This document shows, piece after piece, positions 40,334 through 45,723 of a stretch of DNA of 45,723 nucleotides (within the stretch, counting starts at the first letter, position 1; each line of letters opens with the position of its first letter). The notes below the pieces were generated by a model that saw only the letters and a program-made list of their open reading frames with translations, searched no databases and was not told the DNA's origin. The position numbers and the translations under genes are program-made. The DNA comes from JBDSSS01 sp039928615. Its GTDB lineage: Bacteria > Actinomycetota > Actinomycetes > Actinomycetales > Dermatophilaceae. The stretch spans positions 1 to 45,723 of the forward strand of contig JBDSSS010000122.1 of the NCBI GenBank assembly GCA_039928615.1, in the 5' to 3' direction.

Positions 40334-40696
40334 TCAAGAGGTGAGGGCCTTCGCCTTCTTCTGGGTCTTGTTCGTGGCCTTCGCGAGCTTGCGGTGCTGC
40401 TTGCGCTCCTTCTTGCTCAGGCCGGCCTCCTCGATGTCCTTGGGCAGGTGCCCGGTCGAGTTGCGGTAGTACTCGGCCGTCTTGCGCTCGATGGCGACGC
40501 GGGCGCCCATGACGAGCATCGAGGAGAGAGCGGTGAAGAGGATGACGTCGCGCGTCCGCTCCTGCTCGTAGTCGCCCTTGACCGGCACGCTGCGCCCGGT
40601 GGCGAGCTTCCAGCCCTTCTCGGCGGCGTTCGTCGCGATCTTCGTCGCCGCGATGGTCGACACGACGCTGAGCGCCTTCCAAGCCATGTTGCTCAT
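40334..40696 (-). CDS. DUF4235 small membrane protein
   Basis: Product of 120 residues. The N-terminal helix (AWKALSVVSTIAATKIATNAAEKGWKLATGR) and a second hydrophobic segment (VILFTALSSMLVMGARVA) fit DUF4235. The C-terminal 50 residues are very rich in Lys (SKKERKQHRKL, KATNKTQKKAKA). Function unknown. AGAGGA lies upstream of the ATG. It is divergent from the thiamine riboswitch region. Confidence 0.8.
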   Translation of the reverse strand: MSNMAWKALSVVSTIAATKIATNAAEKGWKLATGRSVPVKGDYEQERTRDVILFTALSSMLVMGARVAIERKTAEYYRNSTGHLPKDIEEAGLSKKERKQHRKLAKATNKTQKKAKALTS

Positions 40697-41014
40697 GGTC
40701 CCGTCCTCTCCGACGCCAAGGGCGTCAACCGGTCCGACTCTGCCACGGTGGACGCGGTAAAGTCACCTCGTCACAACTGAACACGCCTTACCCAATCATC
40801 ACGACAGGGGAGCGCCCACGGCGCTGAGAGTGCGGCAGATCCACAGAGACACAGGCCGCAGACCCTCGAACCTGCTCCGGTTAGCACCGGCGAAGGAAGT
40901 CGGGAACATCTCAGGTCACCCACGGCACACGTCCGCCGGACTCCGGTCCATGACGTATGCCGCTGGGTGCCCTCCCCGAGGTATCCATCCATTCGGAGAC
41001 CCGGGAGTCCACAC
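40697..41014 (+). other. 318-bp non-coding region with the TPP leader
   Basis: It carries divergent promoters (not precisely placed; TTACCCAATC near 40788-40797 is a weak -10 candidate), the TPP riboswitch at 40804-40904, one GTATGCCGCTG motif at 40955-40965, a small GTCC/GGAC-GGTCC inverted segment near 40931-40948 that might be the expression platform, and GGGAG before the ykoE start. Confidence 0.55.
40804..40904 (+). promoter_or_regulatory. Thiamine pyrophosphate (TPP) riboswitch
   Basis: Hallmarks of the THI-box: AGGGGAGC at the 5' end, GCGCTGAGAGTGCGG, GACCCTCGAACCTG, and CCGGTTAGCACCGGCGAAGGAAGTCGGG. They occur in the canonical order over about 100 bases, 110 bases upstream of ykoE. 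Ligand binding would reduce expression of the downstream importer, by translation block or termination. Confidence 0.93.
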
Positions 41015-41632
41015 ATGTCCAACCACACCATCACCGCGTCCGGCCCGCTGACCCGCTGGCGGACGATCGACCTGCTCACCTGCGCCTTCCTCGGCGTCGC
41101 GTTCGGGGTCGCCTACTGGGCCTGGGGCCTGGTCTACGGCGCGCCGTCCGATGCCGTCTCCGCCGGCTTCCCGCCGCTCGGTGCCCTCTTCGCCTGGCCG
41201 TGGCTCGTCGCCGGCATCGTCGGGATGCTCATCATCCGCCGGCCCGGCGCAGCCGTGTTCACCGAGCTGCTCGCCGCCGTCGTCTCCGCGCTCATCGGCA
41301 CCCAGTGGGGGCTGACGACGCTCGTCTCCGGCCTCGTCCAGGGCCTCGGCGTCGAGCTCGGCTTCGCCCTCTTCGGGTATGCCGTCTACCGCTGGCTCCC
41401 GCTGCTCATCGGCGGCTTCCTCGGTGGCGCCTTCGAGGCCGTCTACGAGTGGTACTCGTACTGGACCGACTGGGGCTTCGGCTACAAGATCGCCTACCTG
41501 TTCCTGCTCGGTGGGTCGGTCGCGATCTTCGGGTCGCTGCTCGCGGTGGGGCTGACGAAGCTGCTCGCGCGGGCCGGGGCGCTCAACCCCTTCCCGCCGG
41601 GCCAGGAGGCGCGCGAGCGCACCGCGGTCTGA
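41015..41632 (+). CDS. ykoE: Thiamine-precursor ECF transporter S component
   Basis: Product of 205 residues with about five membrane helices (LLTCAFLGVAFGVAYWAWGLVY, LVAGIVGMLIIRRPGAAVF, ELLAAVVSALIGTQWG, LPLLIGGFLGGAFEAVYEW, YLFLLGGSVAIFGSLLAVG). Family patterns YWAWGLVYGA and ALIGTQWGLTTLVSGLVQGLG occur. YkoE binds a thiamine precursor (hydroxymethylpyrimidine/thiamine) and needs ATPase and T components, encoded next door. The TPP riboswitch upstream confirms the vitamin link. The ATG at 41015 has GGGAG upstream. Confidence 0.92.
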   Translation: MSNHTITASGPLTRWRTIDLLTCAFLGVAFGVAYWAWGLVYGAPSDAVSAGFPPLGALFAWPWLVAGIVGMLIIRRPGAAVFTELLAAVVSALIGTQWGLTTLVSGLVQGLGVELGFALFGYAVYRWLPLLIGGFLGGAFEAVYEWYSYWTDWGFGYKIAYLFLLGGSVAIFGSLLAVGLTKLLARAGALNPFPPGQEARERTAV

Positions 41633-41638
41633 CCTGAG

Positions 41639-43912
41639 GTGGATCGTCGAGCCGCAGGGATCGAGGTCCGGGACCTCAGCTGGCGACCGTACGGGCGCAG
41701 CCGTCCCGTCCTGTCCGGGCTCGACCTCACGGTCGAGCCCGGAGAGCGGGTCCTGCTCGCGGGGCCGAGCGGGTCCGGCAAGTCGACGCTGCTGCGCGCG
41801 ATGGCCGGGCTGCTGCTCACCGCCGACTCCGGCGAGCTGTCGGGTGCGGTCACGGTCGGAGGACGGGCGCCGCAGGACGTGCCGGGGTCGGTGGGGCTCG
41901 TGCTCCAGGACCCCGGTGCGGGGGTCGTCGCCTCAAGCCTGGGTCGCGACGTCGCCTTCGGCCTCGAGAACATCTCCGTCCCCCCGGCCGACATGCCCGA
42001 CCGCGTCGCCGCCGCGCTGCTCGAGGTGGGGCTGCGGATGCCGCAGGACGCCGCGCCCGACACGTTGAGCGGTGGGGAGTCGCAGCGGCTCGCCCTCGCC
42101 GGTGCGCTCGTCATGGAGCCGGACGTGCTGCTGCTCGACGAGCCGACGGCCATGCTCGATGCCGCGACGGCGGCCACCGTGCGCCGCGTCGTCGACGAGG
42201 TCGTCACCCGGCGCGGCCTGACCCTCGTCGTCGTGGAGCACCGGCTCGACGGATGGGTCGACCTCGTCGACCGACTCGTCGTGCTCGACGAGGCCGGGTC
42301 GGTCGTGGCCGACGGGGAGCCGGGCGCCGTGCTCGCCAGTCAGGCGGATCTGCTCGTGGCGCAAGGGATCTGGGTGCCGGGTGTCACCGACCCGGTCCCG
42401 GAACGGATCGGGCTCCCGCCGGTGACGGGGAGTCGCGGCGCCGCCTCGAGCACCGTCACACCCGGCGACGTCGTCGTGTCCGCGCACGACGTCACGGTCG
42501 AGCACCGGAGCCGGCAGCTCGGCGGGCAGTCCCGCACCACGACCGCGGTGGTGGGCGCCGACCTCGACGTGGACGCCGGGGAGCTGCTGGCCCTCGTCGG
42601 CCCTAGCGGAGCGGGCAAGTCCTCCCTCCTGACCGCGCTCGGTGGCCTCGCCGAGCCGACGGCCGGGTCGGTCCACGTCGCACCGGCCCTGGCCGCCGAC
42701 CGCGCCGACCCGATCGCCGACTGGCCGTCGACCGTGCTTGCCCGGGTCGTCGCCTGGGTGCCCCAGCGCGCGGCGACCGCGATCGTCGGGCGCACCGTGC
42801 GCGACGAGGTGCTCACGACCCCCCTCGCCCTCGGCCGGGACCTCGCCGACGCGGCTCCCCGGGTGGACGCGCTGCTCGACCGGCTCGGCCTCGCGCACCT
42901 CGCGGGCACCGACCCCCAGCACCTGTCGGGCGGTGAGCAGCGCCGGCTCGCCGTGGCCTCCGCCCTGGCCCACGGCCCGGCCCTGCTCCTCGCTGACGAG
43001 CCGACGGTGGGCCAGGACCGGCTCACCTGGTCGGCGGTCATGGGGTGCGTCGCAGCCGCCCGGGCCGAGGGGACCGCAGTCGTCGTCACGACCCACGACC
43101 CCGGCGTCACGGCGAGGGCGGACCGGACCGTCGCCCTCGAGGCGCCGGCCCAGCCCCCGACGCCGACCACCCCCGAGCGCCGGCCGCTCGTCGCGCGGGC
43201 CAACCCGCTCGCCCTGCTCCTCGCCGCGCTCTGCGTCCTGCCGCTGCCGGCGCTGCTCGAGTCATGGCGACAGGGCCTGTTCGTGCTGTCCGTCGAGCTC
43301 GTGCTCGGCCTCGTCGGTCTGCTCGCCCCCGGTGCGGGGCGGGCCCCGACGGGGCGCCTGCGCGGGGTGGCGCTGCGGCTCGTGCCGGCGGGGATCGCCC
43401 TCGTCGGCGTGGCCTGGTCGGCGTGGCTGCTCGGCGGGCGCGACCTCGAGATCGCGGCCGGGGCCGCGTTGCGCGTCCTGTGCCTCATCGTCCCGTCGGC
43501 CTTCGTCGTCGGCTTCATCGACCCCGAGCAGCTCGGTGACCACCTGGCCCAGCGCGTCCACCTACCGCCGCGTCCGGTCGTGGCCGCGACCGCCGCACTC
43601 CAGCGTCTCCAGTCGCTGCACCGACTCTGGGACGAGCTGATGACGACCCGGCGCGTGCGCGGCATACGCGCCGACAGCGGGATCGTCCCGCGCGCCAGGG
43701 AGGCGGTGACGGTGACCGTGGGGCTGCTCATCGGGGCGCTCGGCCAGGCGGCGACGCTGGCGCTCGCGATGGATGCGCGAGGGTTCGCCGAGGCCCGGCA
43801 GCGCACCTGGGCCGGCGGGGCCCCGTGGCGGCGCGCCGACTCCCTCGCCCTGGGCGGCGGGGTGCTCGTCGTCGTCGCCGGTGTCGTGGCGCGCGCCCTC
43901 CTCCCGGCCTGA
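41639..43912 (+). CDS. Fused ECF transporter ATPase-ATPase-transmembrane subunit (YkoD/YkoC-like)
   Basis: Product of 757 residues. First ABC ATPase: Walker A GPSGSGKST (42-50), LSGGESQRLALAGAL, VLLLDEPTAML. Second: GPSGAGKSS near 320, LSGGEQRRLAVASAL, LLLADEPTVGQD. The last 240 residues are a CbiQ/YkoC-like membrane domain with five helices and the coupling sequence RRVRGIRADSG. It powers uptake through YkoE. The GTG start is 6 bases after the ykoE stop. Fusion of all three into one chain occurs in actinobacteria. Confidence 0.9.
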   Translation: MDRRAAGIEVRDLSWRPYGRSRPVLSGLDLTVEPGERVLLAGPSGSGKSTLLRAMAGLLLTADSGELSGAVTVGGRAPQDVPGSVGLVLQDPGAGVVASSLGRDVAFGLENISVPPADMPDRVAAALLEVGLRMPQDAAPDTLSGGESQRLALAGALVMEPDVLLLDEPTAMLDAATAATVRRVVDEVVTRRGLTLVVVEHRLDGWVDLVDRLVVLDEAGSVVADGEPGAVLASQADLLVAQGIWVPGVTDPVPERIGLPPVTGSRGAASSTVTPGDVVVSAHDVTVEHRSRQLGGQSRTTTAVVGADLDVDAGELLALVGPSGAGKSSLLTALGGLAEPTAGSVHVAPALAADRADPIADWPSTVLARVVAWVPQRAATAIVGRTVRDEVLTTPLALGRDLADAAPRVDALLDRLGLAHLAGTDPQHLSGGEQRRLAVASALAHGPALLLADEPTVGQDRLTWSAVMGCVAAARAEGTAVVVTTHDPGVTARADRTVALEAPAQPPTPTTPERRPLVARANPLALLLAALCVLPLPALLESWRQGLFVLSVELVLGLVGLLAPGAGRAPTGRLRGVALRLVPAGIALVGVAWSAWLLGGRDLEIAAGAALRVLCLIVPSAFVVGFIDPEQLGDHLAQRVHLPPRPVVAATAALQRLQSLHRLWDELMTTRRVRGIRADSGIVPRAREAVTVTVGLLIGALGQAATLALAMDARGFAEARQRTWAGGAPWRRADSLALGGGVLVVVAGVVARALLPA

Positions 43913-44007
43913 GCCGGTGGAGGGGCGCCGACACCCCGCCGACACGAACCCACCACCCGGCTGCGCCCGGCGAGTCAGGAGCAGCAGTCAGGGCACAATG
44001 ACAGGCG

Positions 44008-44505
44008 ATGCGAACCCACACGAGCCAGCCCTCCCGCGAGACCCCCGGCCGCCGGTGGTGGCCCATCGCCGTCGCCGCGGCGACCCTCACCCTCGGCGCC
44101 TGCGGACAGCCGAGCCCGCCGACCGACGGCGGTCCGTCGACGGTCAGCGTCCCCGTGCAGCCGACGATCCTGCCACTCGACACGGCCGTGCCGACGGTCA
44201 ACCCGTCGGGGGCTGCGGCGGACGGCCTGTTCGATGCCTCCCAGGGGCTCGTCGACACGACGTGCAGCGCGAGCGGCGGCGCGTGGTCGTTCACCGCCAC
44301 CCTGCGCAACCCCGACGGGGTCGCCCACGACTTCACCGTCGCGATCACCCTCGTCAGGACCTCCGACATGACGGCGGTCGTCACGCAGGAGGTCCCCGTG
44401 GCGGTCCCGGCCGGAGGCTCCGCCCCGGTCAGTGCCCCCGCCTTCCACGACGGTGACGTCGACGGCGTCGAGTGCCTCACCGGCGTCACCGTCAAGGACC
44501 AGTGA
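44008..44505 (+). CDS. Putative lipoprotein
   Basis: Product of 165 residues. Signal peptide of type II: basic N-terminus (SRETPGRRWW), hydrophobic core IAVAAATLTLGAC with the lipobox Cys at 32. The mature part starts Pro/Thr-rich, then a beta-rich domain (CSASGGAWSFTATLRNPDGVAHDFTVAITL onward) resembling FxLYD-type folds, with two Cys that may pair. Function unknown. A CACAAT box 8 bases before the ATG may be its -10. The phosphatase gene starts one base after its stop. Confidence 0.78.
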   Translation: MRTHTSQPSRETPGRRWWPIAVAAATLTLGACGQPSPPTDGGPSTVSVPVQPTILPLDTAVPTVNPSGAAADGLFDASQGLVDTTCSASGGAWSFTATLRNPDGVAHDFTVAITLVRTSDMTAVVTQEVPVAVPAGGSAPVSAPAFHDGDVDGVECLTGVTVKDQ

Positions 44506-44506
44506 C

Positions 44507-45103
44507 GTGCGCCTCCACCTCGTCCGGCACGGCCAGACCCACGCCAACGTCGGTCGCCAGCTCGACACTGCCCCGCCGGGGGCCGACCTCACCGATGAGG
44601 GCCAGGCCCAGGCCCGGGCACTCGTCGACCGGCTGCGCGGCCAGGACCTCGGGGCGATCTACGTCTCCGACCTCGTGCGCACCCACCAGACCGCCGCCCC
44701 GATCGCCCACGCGCTGGGCCTGGGGCTCGTCGTGCTGCCGGGGCTGCGCGAGATCCAGGCCGGCGACCACGAGATGTCGACCGTGTGGCAGCCCTACGTC
44801 GACGCCGTGATCCGGTGGCGCGAGGAGCCCACCCACCAGATCCCCGGCGGTGAGGACGGCGTCGGCTTCATGGCCCGCTACGACGCCGCCATCGCGCGCA
44901 TCGCCGCCGACGGGCACGACTCCGCACTCGCGATCAGCCACGGCGCCGCGATGCGCGTCTGGTGCTCCGCCTCCCTCGGGCTGCCCGCCGACTTCTTCGA
45001 CGGACGCCGGCTCGACAACACGCACGTCGCCACCATGGAGGGCGACCCCGTCGCCGGCTGGACCCTGCTCGCGTGGGGTGACGAGCCGGTGACCCGTGCC
45101 TGA
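44507..45103 (+). CDS. Histidine phosphatase family protein
   Basis: Product of 198 residues starting at a GTG. Motif LHLVRHGQTHAN has Arg7 and His8, YVSDLVRTHQTAAPIA the second Arg, REIQAGDHEM the acidic residue, and ISHGAAMRVW the second His. It presumably removes phosphate from a small molecule. It is closely spaced with the lipoprotein (1-base gap) and overlaps the next gene by 8 bases, so the three may form one operon. Confidence 0.88.
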   Translation: MRLHLVRHGQTHANVGRQLDTAPPGADLTDEGQAQARALVDRLRGQDLGAIYVSDLVRTHQTAAPIAHALGLGLVVLPGLREIQAGDHEMSTVWQPYVDAVIRWREEPTHQIPGGEDGVGFMARYDAAIARIAADGHDSALAISHGAAMRVWCSASLGLPADFFDGRRLDNTHVATMEGDPVAGWTLLAWGDEPVTRA

Positions 45104-45723
45104 CCCGTCCCCGGTGCGCGTCGGCCGCTGGCGGCTCGCGGGGGTGGCCGCCTCGCTCGTGCTCGCGGCGGCGTCGTGGGGGGCGGGCTCGAGGCCGACC
45201 CTCAACACCGGCATCCTCTGGCCGGGACTGCACTGGTGGTCCGACACGGGTGGCTCACCGGTGCTCGCGGGGGTCGCCGTGCTCGGGATGGGAGCACTCC
45301 TGCTCGCCTGGTGGCGCCTGCGTGACGCCGTCGTGTCGGTGCGCTGGTGGTGGGCGACGGCGACGCTGTGGTTCGCCCCGCTCGTCGCGTCCGTGCCGCT
45401 CTACAGCCGCGACCTCTACTCGTATGCCGCTCAGGGCGCCCTCTGGGCGCAGGGCGCCAACCCCTACGAGACCGGCGTGCGCGACCTCACCTCGCCGTGG
45501 CGGGACTCGACCGCGCCGACCTGGCTCGACACACCGACCCCCTACGGGCCCGTCTTCCTGCTGCTCTCCCGCGGGGTGGCCACCGTCGCCGGCGACCACC
45601 TCTGGGTCGCCCTGCTGCTGCTCCGCCTCGTGGCTGTCGCCGGGGTCGTCGTGCTCGCGTGGGCGGTGGCCGACATCGCCCGGAGCCTGCGCGTCGACGC
45701 CGCCCGCGCGACCTGGCTCGCCG
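45096..45723 (+). CDS. MptB-like polyprenol-phosphomannose-dependent mannosyltransferase (truncated by window)
   Basis: Runs off the right end; about 209 residues are visible. Starts at a GTG inside the end of the preceding gene. Membrane helices (LAGVAASLVLAAASW, LAGVAVLGMGALLLAWW, WWATATLWFAPLVASVPLYS) precede YSRDLYSYAAQGALWAQGANPYE, a pattern of MptB/alpha-1,6-mannosyltransferases of the GT-C fold with the catalytic Asp in RDLYSY. These extend mannan cores of lipoglycans on the outer membrane face. The family call is good; the acceptor is inferred from homology. Confidence 0.8.
   Translation, partial: MPDPSPVRVGRWRLAGVAASLVLAAASWGAGSRPTLNTGILWPGLHWWSDTGGSPVLAGVAVLGMGALLLAWWRLRDAVVSVRWWWATATLWFAPLVASVPLYSRDLYSYAAQGALWAQGANPYETGVRDLTSPWRDSTAPTWLDTPTPYGPVFLLLSRGVATVAGDHLWVALLLLRLVAVAGVVVLAWAVADIARSLRVDAARATWLA

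Noticed and set aside
44008..45103. Riboswitch or small RNA near the lipoprotein gene
   Set aside because: The 95-base upstream gap has no conserved RNA pattern that I can recognise, only a possible -10 box.

Overview
The window comes from a high-GC Gram-positive actinobacterium. Evidence: very GC-rich third codon positions, many ATG/GTG starts, a bacterial proteasome activator ending in GQYL, an MptB-like mannosyltransferase, and frequent leaderless starts preceded by TANNNT -10 boxes. Gene content resembles the Intrasporangiaceae/Micrococcales, but that placement is inference. No rRNA, tRNA, CRISPR array, insertion sequence or prophage was seen; this looks like ordinary chromosome with about 39 protein genes.

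Layout. 1-4.2 kb (minus): SNF2-type helicase, VIT-family iron/manganese transporter with a candidate IdeR/DtxR box, and a Gly-rich anchored protein. 4.3-9.4 kb (plus): OmpR-type two-component system, then a GT39 membrane glycosyltransferase coupled to a GtrA protein. 9.4-11.9 kb (minus): two tandem metallo-beta-lactamase-fold paralogues. 12.1-13.9 kb (plus): operon of a ribbon-helix-helix regulator, a DUF4097 beta-helix protein and a small basic protein. 14-20.2 kb: secreted peptide, PAP2 phosphatase, thioredoxin-reductase-like flavoprotein without CxxC, divergent Tag glycosylase, phytoene-desaturase-like oxidoreductase, SGNH lipase. 20.3-25.1 kb: large LuxR/MalT-like regulator, small unknown protein, DUF6325-SHOCT pair, PH-domain membrane protein. 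25-31.1 kb: AMP-binding ligase, membrane metallophosphoesterase, histidine phosphatase, Bpa, quinone oxidoreductase. 31.2-40.3 kb: histidine utilisation region (IclR regulator, hutH, hutU, M20 amidohydrolase, hutF, hutI), interrupted by two minus-strand genes. 40.3-43.9 kb: DUF4235 protein, then a TPP riboswitch controlling ykoE and a fused ATPase-ATPase-permease gene. 44-45.7 kb: lipoprotein, histidine phosphatase, and a truncated MptB-like transferase at the window edge.

How the genes fit together. The hut genes encode a complete five-step route from histidine to glutamate (HutH, HutU, HutI, HutF, and an M20 hydrolase as the likely N-formylglutamate deformylase). ykoE plus the fused ykoD/ykoC gene form a thiamine-precursor importer switched by thiamine pyrophosphate. 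The GT39/GtrA pair and MptB-like gene point to cell-envelope glycan synthesis.

The most unusual signals are at DNA level: (1) the motif GTATGCCGCTG, whose 7-base core occurs about 19 times on both strands, in all three reading frames and in non-coding DNA, using rare codons; (2) three divergent gene pairs sharing a 10-bp ANNNTANNNT core that supplies overlapping -10 boxes for two leaderless genes; (3) two nearly identical long perfect hairpins flanking hutU, the first preceded by a C-rich, G-poor tract.
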